This document shows positions 1 through 7,518 of a stretch of 64,000 nt of DNA, piece by piece; within the stretch, counting starts at the first letter, position 1, and each line of letters begins with the position of its first letter. This stretch comes from Aliidiomarina iranensis (GTDB taxonomy: Bacteria > Pseudomonadota > Gammaproteobacteria > Enterobacterales > Alteromonadaceae), in NCBI RefSeq assembly GCF_003987135.1, contig NZ_PIPJ01000002.1, forward strand, positions 124,001 through 188,000, read 5' to 3'. A model generated the notes under the pieces. That model saw only the letters and a list, made by a program, of their open reading frames with translations. It made no database searches and was not told where the DNA came from. The translations under genes and the position numbers were made by a program.

Positions 1-108
1 TTTTATCGCATGTGGAACTATTATCTTTGCTATTGCGAAGGCGGTTTTAATCAACGCAGTATTAGCGCAGTGCAACTGAAGGCCACGAAGAATGCAAATC
101 TGGCGTAA
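1..108 (+). CDS. cfa: Cyclopropane-fatty-acyl-phospholipid synthase, C-terminal end (partial)
   Basis: Frame 1 is open from the window edge to a TAA at 106-108 and encodes 35 residues containing YYLCYCEGGF, the hallmark C-terminal motif of SAM-dependent cyclopropane fatty acid synthases, which add a methylene bridge to unsaturated phospholipid acyl chains at the inner membrane. Only the tail is visible, so catalytic residues cannot be checked. It overlaps the next gene by 17 nt. Having cfa in front of DUF2878, chalcone-isomerase-like and DUF3833 genes matches a gene neighbourhood known in many gammaproteobacteria and linked to singlet-oxygen or light stress regulons (family knowledge). Confidence 0.85.
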   Translation, partial: FYRMWNYYLCYCEGGFNQRSISAVQLKATKNANLA

Positions 109-688
109 TTGGCTCAAGTTAAAGCACCAACTGTTAAATTTGCATCGAAACCCTCGGTTAGCGGGTTTTGTGATTTTCGATTTTGTTTGGTTGAGTGCCG
201 TACTTGGGCGAGAACAGTGGATATGGCTCACGGCCTTATTGATATTACTTATGTTCGCAGCAACACCTAAGTTGCTGTGGGAGCGCCGGTATGCATTTCT
301 ACTCGTTTTAACAGCAGGCTTGGCGGCTGAACTGTTAACCGTTCTTACCGGCGTGATTTCTTTCACGGGTACGAATGGGTTACCCCCATGGTTGATTTTA
401 TTGTGGGTGGGTTTCACGGGTATGTCGCTTATTGTTTTTGATTGGCTTCGAGGCAAGGCTTTATTAGGCGCGTTATTTGGCGCCATTTTCGGACCCATCA
501 CTTATTTCGCGGGAACGCGGATAAACGCGGCGGAAATTTTAGTGAGCTTTCCCGTGGCAGTGGCGGTTTACGCAACCATGTGGGCTTTATTAATGGTACT
601 AGTAGCGAAGTTAGTTACGCCGCTACCACCGGTGAACCCGAATGCTAGAACAGCTCTATCAGCGGAGGATGAACGTCATGAAAAGTAA
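92..688 (+). CDS. DUF2878 integral membrane protein
   Basis: This 198-residue, strongly hydrophobic protein has about five to six membrane segments (for example around residues 23-60, 66-90, 97-115, 120-140 and 148-175) and a short polar C-terminus. Its small size and the start of the hydrophobic region (FVIFDFVWLSAVLG) fit the DUF2878 family, a companion of cfa genes. The function is unknown; a role in membrane lipid modification or its regulation is inferred from context only. It overlaps cfa upstream and the next gene by 11 nt, so translation is probably coupled. The ribosome binding site is weak (GAAG). Confidence 0.75.
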   Translation: MQIWRNWLKLKHQLLNLHRNPRLAGFVIFDFVWLSAVLGREQWIWLTALLILLMFAATPKLLWERRYAFLLVLTAGLAAELLTVLTGVISFTGTNGLPPWLILLWVGFTGMSLIVFDWLRGKALLGALFGAIFGPITYFAGTRINAAEILVSFPVAVAVYATMWALLMVLVAKLVTPLPPVNPNARTALSAEDERHEK

Positions 689-1235
689 ACATGTGAGAAA
701 CTTGCTAGTATCCGGAGTTGCTAGTTTGAGTATGCTTAGTTTAACCGCTACGGCTAGTAGTTGTGGTGCTGATGTAGTTTCGGGAGTAAATTCAGCGAGC
801 GGTTCAGCATTGGAGAAAGTGGGTGAAACGCGCTTACGAGTTATGTTCTTCAGAATTTATGATGCGGAATTATTTACCGAAACAGGACGTTTCGAGGATG
901 CTGAGGAGCTTCTTCTTCGCTTAGAGTATGCGCGTAATTTTACCGCTGCAAAGTTAGCGGAACAGACGCAAGACGAGTGGGAGCGAATGGGTTATCCAGA
1001 TAATGAAGAATCACAAAGCTGGATTGAAGAATTAACCACAATGTGGCCGGACGTTAGCTCCGGTGATTGTATCGTAGCGCACAAAAATCCAGAAGGCAGT
1101 GTTACTTTTTACGGTAATGATGGTGAATTAGGCACGATTGAAAGTAATGTGTTTGCAGATCAATTCTTATCAATTTGGTTGTCTGAAGAAGCACGGTACC
1201 GTGACAGCCGTGATGAACTAGTGGGAGTGGAATAA
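678..1235 (+). CDS. Chalcone isomerase-like periplasmic protein
   Basis: The 185-residue product starts with a signal peptide (MKSKHVRNLLVSG, hydrophobic core, ATAS) and carries a bacterial chalcone-isomerase-like fold signature: V-GETRLRVMFFRIYDAELF near the start and FADQFLSIWLSE near the end. These proteins do not make flavonoids; their biochemical role is unknown and they recur beside cfa and DUF2878/DUF3833 genes. I chose the ATG at 678 because AGCGGAGG lies 9 nt upstream; an in-frame ATG at 669 and a longer frame from 642 exist but have poorer initiation sites. The stop overlaps the next start (TAATG). Confidence 0.75.
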   Translation: MKSKHVRNLLVSGVASLSMLSLTATASSCGADVVSGVNSASGSALEKVGETRLRVMFFRIYDAELFTETGRFEDAEELLLRLEYARNFTAAKLAEQTQDEWERMGYPDNEESQSWIEELTTMWPDVSSGDCIVAHKNPEGSVTFYGNDGELGTIESNVFADQFLSIWLSEEARYRDSRDELVGVE

Positions 1236-1756
1236 TGCGTATTTTAGCAATGGCTGCAGCTGCAGTGCTTTTTTTAGCAGGTTGTTCTGCGAAAATAGAA
1301 GATTATCGAGGTGATTCACCTCAGCTACACCTTGATGAGTACTTTGTGGGTGATATTGTGGCCTATGGTATGGTTCAAGATCGCTCTGGCAAAGTAACTC
1401 AGCGCTTTCGTGCAGATATCGTTGGTACCTGGAACGGTAACGAAGGCGAATTAGATGAAGTTTTCTACTGGGATGATGGCCGTGAGCAAACACGAGTTTG
1501 GAAAATAACGAAAACAGGCCCGAATAGTTATGAAGGCACTGCGGGTGATGTGAAAGGCGTTGCTAACGGCACAACCGCTGGTAACGCCTTGCATTGGGTA
1601 TACCAATTGGAAGTGCCATTCCGAGATGGCACTATTGCGGTAACCCTTGATGATTGGATGTATTTGCTCGACGAAGACAGATTAGTGAACCGTACAGAAA
1701 TGCGTAAGTTCGGTTTCCGAGTAGGGGAAATTACTATTTACATGGAAAAGCAGTAA
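1235..1756 (+). CDS. DUF3833 family lipoprotein
   Basis: The 173-residue protein has a clear lipoprotein signal peptide with lipobox LAGC (Cys about residue 17). The mature part is lipocalin-like in composition: repeated beta-strand-like segments such as DIVAYGMVQDRSGKVTQRFRADI and WKITKTGPNSYEGTAGD. It fits DUF3833, last gene of the cfa-associated set. Function is unknown; an outer-membrane or periplasmic lipid-handling role is inference. It overlaps the upstream gene by one base, so all four genes are probably one operon. Confidence 0.75.
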   Translation: MRILAMAAAAVLFLAGCSAKIEDYRGDSPQLHLDEYFVGDIVAYGMVQDRSGKVTQRFRADIVGTWNGNEGELDEVFYWDDGREQTRVWKITKTGPNSYEGTAGDVKGVANGTTAGNALHWVYQLEVPFRDGTIAVTLDDWMYLLDEDRLVNRTEMRKFGFRVGEITIYMEKQ

Positions 1757-1780
1757 CCGACTTACCCCAAGGCAAATAGT

Positions 1781-1812
1781 TAAAAAAAGAGTAGCAGCGT
1801 GATGCTGCTACT
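1781..1812 (-). terminator. Rho-independent terminator of the minus-strand basic-protein gene
   Basis: The arms AGTAGCAGC (1790-1798) and GCTGCTACT (1804-1812) form a perfect 9-bp stem with a 5-nt loop. Read on the minus strand the stem is followed by a T-rich run (complement of 1782-1788). The stem overlaps the last codons of the minus-strand gene. Confidence 0.75.
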
Positions 1813-2164
1813 GCATTCCTCTTGGAAGGCGAGCATCTGGGCTTTTTTCTAGATGCTGTTTCCACAATTCTTTGGCAGTTAAGCCACCGCTACTTTTTCC
1901 TTTGCTTGCTTTTTTGCTGCTGGTTTTAGCTTTGGTGCTAGTTTTTTTACTGGTAGATTTAGCTGCTGTTGGCTTTTTAGCCGATTTTACCGAACCACTC
2001 TTTAATTCCTCGGTAAGTTCAGCAACTTGCGCCAAGCGCACATTTTTATCACCATTGATGCTGTACCAACCGCTTTTCTCTTCAACCGTGGGCGCTTTAC
2101 CGTGAGCGCTTGTATAGGCTTCGGTAAAATCGGCAAGCACCTGTTCTTTATCAAGTTTGCTCAT
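1808..2164 (-). CDS. Lysine-rich basic protein with histone-H1-like linker
   Basis: This 118-residue protein has three visible parts. Residues 1-52 are a mixed N-terminal module containing GWYSINGDKNVRLAQVAEL. Residues about 55-92 are a low-complexity K/S/T/A linker (repeats such as SAKK, STSKK, SSKKASKGK). The C-terminal tail is LTAKELWKQHLEKSP followed by RLPRGM. The linker resembles histone H1-like and AlgP-type basic tails, which suggests nucleic-acid binding, but I do not recognise the family. A good ribosome binding site (AAGGG) precedes the ATG. It is a single-gene unit, divergent from the Nif3-family gene and with its own terminator. Confidence 0.7.
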   Translation of the reverse strand: MSKLDKEQVLADFTEAYTSAHGKAPTVEEKSGWYSINGDKNVRLAQVAELTEELKSGSVKSAKKPTAAKSTSKKTSTKAKTSSKKASKGKSSGGLTAKELWKQHLEKSPDARLPRGMQ

Positions 2165-2237
2165 CGTGTGTTCCCTTTGTGTTAAGATATTTGTGTACTA
2201 TGTTTTTATACCTATTTTTAGCGTGAGTGTCTAATTT

Positions 2238-2993
2238 ATGCAACGTAATGAGTTTTTGAACCGTTTAAATGAATGGCTGATACCCGAGCAAGTACAAGAT
2301 TACTGCCCCAATGGCCTTCAGGTTGAAGGGCGAGAATCAATAAGCCATTTAGTAACGGGAGTAACCGCCAGCCAAGCACTTGTGGACGCTGCAGTTGCAG
2401 CAGGTGCCGATGCATTACTTGTTCACCATGGTTACTTCTGGAAAGGTGAATCGCAGCCTATAATCGGCATGAAGCGAAAACGTATAGGCGCGTTGTTAGC
2501 CGCCGATATGAACCTCTTTGCGTATCATTTGCCCCTTGATATTCATCCTGATTTTGGGAACAACGCACAGCTTTTAGGGTTGCTTGGCGTAACCAAAGTT
2601 GAGCCAGTAACTGGAATGACGCCTACGGGGATTTTACAAATTGGTACTTTGAGTGCGGAGATTTCCGGTACAGAACTCGCTCAACGTTTAACTCAGATAT
2701 TAAATCGGGAGCTGGTAGCAACCGAGATTTCATCGGCGATGGTTAAGCGCATCGCCGTTTGTACCGGCGGTGGCCAAGGCTTTATTGAAGATGCATTAGC
2801 AGCAGGTGCGGATGTGTTCATTACTGGCGAGGTTTCTGAACAAACTATTCATGTAGCGCGTGAATGTGGCATTCAATTCATCGCTGCTGGGCACCATGCC
2901 ACTGAGCGTTACGGTGTAAAAGCGCTTGGTGAGAAAATAGCGGCGGAAATGGGCTTAAAGGTAACATTTATTGACATCGATAATCCTGCATAA
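2238..2993 (+). CDS. Nif3-like dinuclear metal-centre protein (YbgI family)
   Basis: At 251 residues it matches the usual YbgI/Nif3 length. Visible family motifs are YCPNGLQVEG near residue 22, LLVHHGYFWKG (metal-binding His pair) near residue 60, AYHLPLDIHPDFGNN, and the C-terminal GHHATERYGVKALGE. These hexameric proteins bind two metal ions, and E. coli YbgI has been discussed as a GTP cyclohydrolase-like or DNA-repair-linked enzyme, but the true substrate is not settled. It diverges from the basic-protein gene across a 73-bp AT-rich region. Confidence 0.88.
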   Translation: MQRNEFLNRLNEWLIPEQVQDYCPNGLQVEGRESISHLVTGVTASQALVDAAVAAGADALLVHHGYFWKGESQPIIGMKRKRIGALLAADMNLFAYHLPLDIHPDFGNNAQLLGLLGVTKVEPVTGMTPTGILQIGTLSAEISGTELAQRLTQILNRELVATEISSAMVKRIAVCTGGGQGFIEDALAAGADVFITGEVSEQTIHVARECGIQFIAAGHHATERYGVKALGEKIAAEMGLKVTFIDIDNPA

Positions 2994-3056
2994 TTCTCTT
3001 TATTAAAACCGAGTTCGATTTTCTGATTCGGTTCCATCATTCTAAGGCGTAAATCA

Positions 3057-3830
3057 TTGGATCGTGAATTTGATGTAGATGTTGAGCGGTTTGCTAAGAA
3101 TATCTACGAAACTGAAAAAGGGCGGATACGTGAGGCGGTGCTCAGTGCTGATTTAGATTTCTTGTATCAGCCAATATCTGGCTCTTCTGATTCTGCACCT
3201 ACATGTCTCGATGTTGGCGCTGGCCTTGGGCAAATTAATCGCCTTTTTGCTGAGGCGGGATATCAGGTTACGCACACAGATATAGCCGCAGAAATGGTGA
3301 GTAGTGCTGCCGATTTCCATAACCAATTGGGCTTGCAGGGGCAATATCGGTATATTCACTCAAGCGTGCAAAATTTATCCCAAGCAATTGGCGATGAAAA
3401 GTTTGATGTTGTACTTTGCCATGCAGTGCTCGAATGGCTTGCCGATCCCTTCACTGCGTTGAGTTTATTGATCGAAAGAGTAAGGCCTGGTGGGTGGCTC
3501 TCGTTAATGTTCTACAACATTGATGCGAAACGAATGGCGAATATGATTTATGGCAACTTCGATTATGTGAATGCCGGCCTAAAAGTGAAGAAAAAAGTGA
3601 GGTTTAGCCCGAATAACCCACTTAAGCCAGATGATATTTTGGCGCGTCTCGGGCAATATCCCGTAAGTTTGATCACACACTCAGGCGTGCGTTGTTTTCA
3701 TGATTACATGCGAAAGCCCGATCATGATGCGGAACAATTACTCGCTCTTGAATTACAATATCGGAAGCAATCGCCTTATCGACAGCTGGGGCGGTATCAA
3801 CACCTCTTATTAAAAAAGGATACAAAATGA
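3057..3830 (+). CDS. cmoM: tRNA 5-carboxymethoxyuridine methyltransferase CmoM
   Basis: The 257-residue protein aligns along its length with CmoM (formerly SmtA), which methylates cmo5U34 to mcmo5U34 in tRNA wobble positions using SAM. Visible features: N-terminal FAKNIYETEKGRIREA, SAM-binding CLDVGAGLGQ, then LCHAVLEWLADP and SLMFYNIDAKRMANMIYGNFDYV, and C-terminal HDYMRKP and ELQYRKQSPYRQLGRY. No ATG fits; the start is TTG at 3057, preceded by TAAGGCG, and it matches the conserved N-terminus of the family. It overlaps the next gene by 4 nt (ATGA). Confidence 0.88.
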   Translation: MDREFDVDVERFAKNIYETEKGRIREAVLSADLDFLYQPISGSSDSAPTCLDVGAGLGQINRLFAEAGYQVTHTDIAAEMVSSAADFHNQLGLQGQYRYIHSSVQNLSQAIGDEKFDVVLCHAVLEWLADPFTALSLLIERVRPGGWLSLMFYNIDAKRMANMIYGNFDYVNAGLKVKKKVRFSPNNPLKPDDILARLGQYPVSLITHSGVRCFHDYMRKPDHDAEQLLALELQYRKQSPYRQLGRYQHLLLKKDTK

Positions 3831-4702
3831 CAACTTCAGTAGCATTTATTGGGCTTGGCGTAATGGGTTACCCAATGGCTGGACACCTACAGAATGCAGG
3901 TTATGACGTTTGTGTTTTTAATCGTACAACAGCGAAAGCGCTGAAATGGCAAGAGGAATATGCTGGCAGAGTTGCTAAAACGCCTGGAGAAGCAGCTAAC
4001 GGCGCTGATGTGGTTTTTGTGTGTGTTGGCAACGACGATGATGTTCGAAGCGTTGTATATGGTGATACGGGTGTTTTAAATGGCATGGCTGCCGATAGTA
4101 TCTTAGTCGACCATACAACTGCATCGGCAGAATTAGCACGAGAATTAGCTGATGCTGCGGCAGAGCATAAAATTGCGTTTCTCGATGCGCCCGTATCTGG
4201 TGGACAAGCCGGCGCTGAAAACGGTCAGCTCACTATCATGGTAGGCGGTGAATCAAACGATTTATTGCAAGTTTCTGCGATGTTAGATACGTACGCAAAG
4301 CATGTTGGTTTGCAGGGGCCCGTTGGTTCTGGGCAATTAGCAAAGATGGTAAATCAAATTTGTATCGCGGGCGTGGTGCAGGGCCTCGCCGAGGGATTGC
4401 AATTTGCTAAAAATGCTGGGTTAGATCAGGAAAAATTAGTGGCGGCTATTAGCCAAGGTTCTGCTGGTAGTTGGCAAATGGAAAATCGCTCAAAAACCAT
4501 GTGGGCGGGCGAGTTTGAGTTCGGTTTTGCAGTTGATTGGATGCGTAAAGATCTAAATATTGCATTACAAGAAGCACATAAAAATGGTTCGTCACTACCC
4601 GTTACCGCATTAATCGACCAATTTTATGCCGATGTACAACAAAATGGTGGAAGTCGCTTCGACACCTCGAGTTTGATAACTCGTTTTAGTAAAAAGTTAT
4701 AA
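3827..4702 (+). CDS. NAD(P)-dependent beta-hydroxyacid dehydrogenase (3-hydroxyisobutyrate dehydrogenase family)
   Basis: The 291-residue enzyme has the Rossmann dinucleotide motif GLGVMGYPMAGHL at the N-terminus, the substrate-binding signature DAPVSGGQAGAENGQL at about residue 120, and the catalytic lysine in GSGQLAKMVNQ near residue 170. Family members oxidise short beta-hydroxyacids such as 3-hydroxyisobutyrate, tartronate semialdehyde precursors or succinic semialdehyde. The exact substrate cannot be read from sequence; no valine-degradation genes are nearby, so a generic call is safer than mmsB. It is translationally coupled to cmoM and followed by a strong terminator. Confidence 0.85.
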   Translation: MTTSVAFIGLGVMGYPMAGHLQNAGYDVCVFNRTTAKALKWQEEYAGRVAKTPGEAANGADVVFVCVGNDDDVRSVVYGDTGVLNGMAADSILVDHTTASAELARELADAAAEHKIAFLDAPVSGGQAGAENGQLTIMVGGESNDLLQVSAMLDTYAKHVGLQGPVGSGQLAKMVNQICIAGVVQGLAEGLQFAKNAGLDQEKLVAAISQGSAGSWQMENRSKTMWAGEFEFGFAVDWMRKDLNIALQEAHKNGSSLPVTALIDQFYADVQQNGGSRFDTSSLITRFSKKL

Positions 4703-4742
4703 ATATCCACTCAAGATGAGTTGAAGTAGTTATCTAGGAAAT

Positions 4743-4773
4743 AAAAAAGGCTGAGTAAATACTCAGCCTTTTT
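4743..4773. terminator. Bidirectional rho-independent terminator
   Basis: Six A residues, GGCTGAGT, a 4-nt AAAT loop, ACTCAGCC and five T residues form a symmetric stem suited to stop transcription from both the dehydrogenase gene (+) and the DUF1329 gene (-), which converge here. Confidence 0.88.
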
Positions 4774-4791
4774 ACACTTTCTAAACGAATT

Positions 4792-6144
4792 TTAACGGAT
4801 ACCCATACGGCGTAGCGCTTGTTGGGTAAACTCTTGACGACTAGGTTCGATATCGAAGTTCATGAAATCGCCTTCTTCGTTGGCTAAGCCAAGTACTAGA
4901 TAACGCCCGTTGTTTAGGTCATACAGCGCTTCAGCTGCCATCCAAGGTACGTCGTTGCCGTAATATTGCACGTTGTAAGCTTCACCTACACGCCACAATT
5001 CACCGCGTCCATCGTAATGGTCAATTACTGAAGCGGTCCAAGTGTCTTCATCAATGAAGAAGTTACGCTGAGCGTAAATGTGACGCTCGCCATCTTTCAC
5101 TGTTGCCTCAACAACCCAAACCCGATGCAATTCATAACGCACATGGTCTTGATTCATATGGCCTGGCTGTATGATTTGATCGTAGGTGAGGCTGTCATCC
5201 AACAACTTGTAGTTGTTGTAAGGGATATACATCTCTTTCTTGCCTACCAGTGTCCAATCGTATTTATCTGGTGCACCATTGAACATATCTAAGCCATCAG
5301 AGGTACGCAAACCATCTGAAGCTGTGCCTGGTCCATCGTATGCAACGTTAGGAGCTCGACGCACACGGCGTTGACCAGCATTGTACAACCATGCCCGGCG
5401 GCTTTCTTTCGCTTGGTTAATCGTGTCGTGTAATAACAACACGGTTCCGGTTAAACGTGCTGGAGCAAGAACCTCTTGCAAGAAGTAGAATAGAATATTG
5501 TCGTCTGCACGCTCATCACGGCCACCGCTGAGCTCTTCTGGCCACACGAGTTGCTCGCGCAAGCGAACCATTTCATAAGTACCGTTTGCCTGAACAGGGA
5601 ACTGACCAACTGTACGTTGCACTGCACCGCCACGATAACGTGTTAAATGATTCCAAATAACCTCTAAACCATCATTTGGCACAGGAAAAGGTACGTAACC
5701 ACTGAATCCTTCAAGGCCATTACCACCTTCTACGAGTGACGCATTTTCTGCGTTAGCTTTTACGATATCGTAGATTTCTTGCGGGTAAGCTGCAGTACGC
5801 CGTGTTTGGTAAATGTGCATCTTATACGTGTCGTAACGCTCAAACATGGCAATTTGCCCGGGGCTTAAACGTTCCCGATGCTCATCTAAATTCTCGCTAG
5901 TGATGGTGTAGAGCGGTTCGTCGTCCGGAAATGGATTCTGTGGACGATGAATATCTTCACCAGGGCGCGATAAACCGCCAGTCCATTCTGGAATTGAGCC
6001 GTCGGCGTTGCCAGCACGCTCAGCGCCTAACGGAGTTAAGTCTTGCGCCAAACGTGCGGCATTTTCTTCTGAAACTGCTGCGTTGACGCCCGCGGAGACA
6101 AGCGAAAGCGCCATAACCCCAGCAGTAAGCATGATTTTTTTCAT
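4792..6144 (-). CDS. DUF1329 outer-membrane-associated protein
   Basis: The 450-residue protein has a cleavable signal peptide (MKKIMLTAGVMALSLVSAGVNA) and DUF1329 features: LTPLGAERAGNADGSIPEW just after cleavage and a C-terminal region rich in beta strands (RVWVVEATVKDGERHIYAQRN, FIDEDTWTASVIDHYDGRGEL). As far as I recall DUF1329 resembles the LolA/LolB lipoprotein-carrier fold, implying binding of hydrophobic ligands in the periplasm. It diverges from the YCF48-like/MMPL pair across 226 bp that contain two imperfect palindromes. DUF1329, YCF48-like and MMPL genes recur together in other proteobacteria, often with DUF1302, which is absent here. Ribosome binding site AAGGA. Confidence 0.85.
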   Translation of the reverse strand: MKKIMLTAGVMALSLVSAGVNAAVSEENAARLAQDLTPLGAERAGNADGSIPEWTGGLSRPGEDIHRPQNPFPDDEPLYTITSENLDEHRERLSPGQIAMFERYDTYKMHIYQTRRTAAYPQEIYDIVKANAENASLVEGGNGLEGFSGYVPFPVPNDGLEVIWNHLTRYRGGAVQRTVGQFPVQANGTYEMVRLREQLVWPEELSGGRDERADDNILFYFLQEVLAPARLTGTVLLLHDTINQAKESRRAWLYNAGQRRVRRAPNVAYDGPGTASDGLRTSDGLDMFNGAPDKYDWTLVGKKEMYIPYNNYKLLDDSLTYDQIIQPGHMNQDHVRYELHRVWVVEATVKDGERHIYAQRNFFIDEDTWTASVIDHYDGRGELWRVGEAYNVQYYGNDVPWMAAEALYDLNNGRYLVLGLANEEGDFMNFDIEPSRQEFTQQALRRMGIR

Positions 6145-6192
6145 TGTCGTTGTCCTTAAGTTCCTGTGCGTTCTTTATTATTGGAACACCAG

Positions 6193-6208
6193 TCCGAAAT
6201 AATTCGGA
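6193..6208. promoter_or_regulatory. Imperfect palindrome, possible operator for the DUF1329 / YCF48-MMPL divergon
   Basis: TCCGAAATAATTCGGA is a 16-bp element with 7 of 8 symmetric pairs, lying 49-64 bp upstream of the DUF1329 start in the shared divergent region. A second imperfect palindrome, 6271-6290 (CGGG arms, 8 of 9 pairs), overlaps the proposed -35 of the rightward promoter. No regulator gene is adjacent; the binding protein is unknown. Confidence 0.35.
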
Positions 6209-6276
6209 TGGGGTTAATTATGTAAGCTACACCAATTTTCAACAAAATAAAATACAAGAAAATTTCAATTCGGGGG

Positions 6277-6304
6277 TTTTCAAACGCCCGTTAGACTATA
6301 CAAT
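6277..6304 (+). promoter_or_regulatory. Candidate sigma-70 promoter for the YCF48-like / MMPL operon
   Basis: TTTTCA (6277-6282) and TACAAT (6299-6304) are 16 bp apart and about 60 bp upstream of the start codon. Four of six and five of six consensus bases match. The -35 element lies inside an imperfect palindrome. Confidence 0.35.
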
Positions 6305-6370
6305 CAGGTACGAGAATAATTTTAATCAGATCAAATACCGGTCTGTGATGACATCTGGAGTACCTAAAAT

Positions 6371-7504
6371 ATGAAACGGATTGCTTTAGCAGGTATGGTT
6401 TCAGCGCTTTTAACCGGCGCTGCACTCAGCCAGCCAGTGGTTGCCGAAACCTACGATCCGCTCTTTACCGCTGCGCCAAATGCGCCTCGTGCCACCCAAG
6501 GTTTATTGTTAGGGGCAGAAAAAATCGGGCAAAATTTTGTTGTTGTTGGCGATTACGGCACTATCTTAATCGGTTCTCCCGCATCTGAATGGCAACAAAG
6601 CAATGTTCCTACCAGTATTCTTCTAACCTCCGTATCGGTTATTGATGATAATTATATGTGGGCTGCTGGTCACCAAGGGGTGCTTTTACAAAGCACCAAC
6701 GGCGGTGAAGATTGGCGAATGGTTCTTGATGGTCATGAGCTTCTAGAGCTTGAGTATTCTTGGCTACAAGAAAAAGAAGCTGAGCTTGCGGCAGCAATTG
6801 AAGATACCGAAGATGAATATGAGCGAGAAGAGCTTGAATATGCTCTCGATGAATTATCGTTTCAAATGGGTGGTGCTGAAATACAGTTCGAGGTAGGGCC
6901 CACAAAGCCGTTGCTTGATGTGCATTTTTTCAATCGCGATGTTGGTATGGCGGTTGGCGCCTTTGGTACTATTTTACGGACAACCGATGGTGGCGCCAGC
7001 TGGCAGGTAGCGAATGATGCAATTGATAACGTGATTGGCTATCACATTAACAAGCTGGTAGCTGGCCCAAACGATAGCTTGATTTTGATCGGTGAAGCAG
7101 GTTTGTTAGCGCGCAGTGATGATATGGGCGAAACCTTCGAAATGCTAGACTCACCCTATCATGGCTCATTATTCGGTGCGTTGTTCGATGATAATGGTGG
7201 CCTTTGGGTTTATGGTTTGCGCGGCAATGTATTCGTGGCAGAAGATGGCTATAACTTTACGCCGGTTGATGTGGATACTCGATATAACCTGAACGGCGGT
7301 GTAGCACTAGCAGATGGCCGTATCGTGCTGGTGGGGCACGCAGGGGTGATGGCGGTTATCGAGCCTGATACTATGCAAGTAAACGTTTTCAATCATCCAT
7401 CCGGTTCTCCGATAAGCGACATTCAGCAAGGTATCGGAAACGAAGTGATTTTATTGGGCCGTGCTGGCCTGCAAACTTTTGCGCTGCCGGCTACTGGCCA
7501 ATAA
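6371..7504 (+). CDS. YCF48-like beta-propeller protein, periplasmic
   Basis: The 377-residue protein begins with a signal peptide (MKRIALAGMVSALLTGAALSQPVVA) and contains repeats of the YCF48/BNR photosystem-assembly-like type: VVGDYGTILIG, WAAGHQGVLLQSTNGGEDW, AVGAFGTILRTTDGGASW, IGEAGLLARSDDMGETF. An acidic helical insert (about residues 125-165, rich in E and L) interrupts the propeller. In bacteria such proteins sit beside MMPL/RND transporters, where they are thought to be accessory periplasmic subunits; that partner role is inferred from the 14-bp spacing to the transporter gene. Confidence 0.85.
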   Translation: MKRIALAGMVSALLTGAALSQPVVAETYDPLFTAAPNAPRATQGLLLGAEKIGQNFVVVGDYGTILIGSPASEWQQSNVPTSILLTSVSVIDDNYMWAAGHQGVLLQSTNGGEDWRMVLDGHELLELEYSWLQEKEAELAAAIEDTEDEYEREELEYALDELSFQMGGAEIQFEVGPTKPLLDVHFFNRDVGMAVGAFGTILRTTDGGASWQVANDAIDNVIGYHINKLVAGPNDSLILIGEAGLLARSDDMGETFEMLDSPYHGSLFGALFDDNGGLWVYGLRGNVFVAEDGYNFTPVDVDTRYNLNGGVALADGRIVLVGHAGVMAVIEPDTMQVNVFNHPSGSPISDIQQGIGNEVILLGRAGLQTFALPATGQ

Positions 7505-7518
7505 GGGGATAGAAGTAA

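Noticed and set aside
3007-3033. Hairpin AACCGA / TCGGTT after the Nif3-family gene considered as a terminator
   Set aside because: The stem is only 6 bp with a long loop and no T-run.
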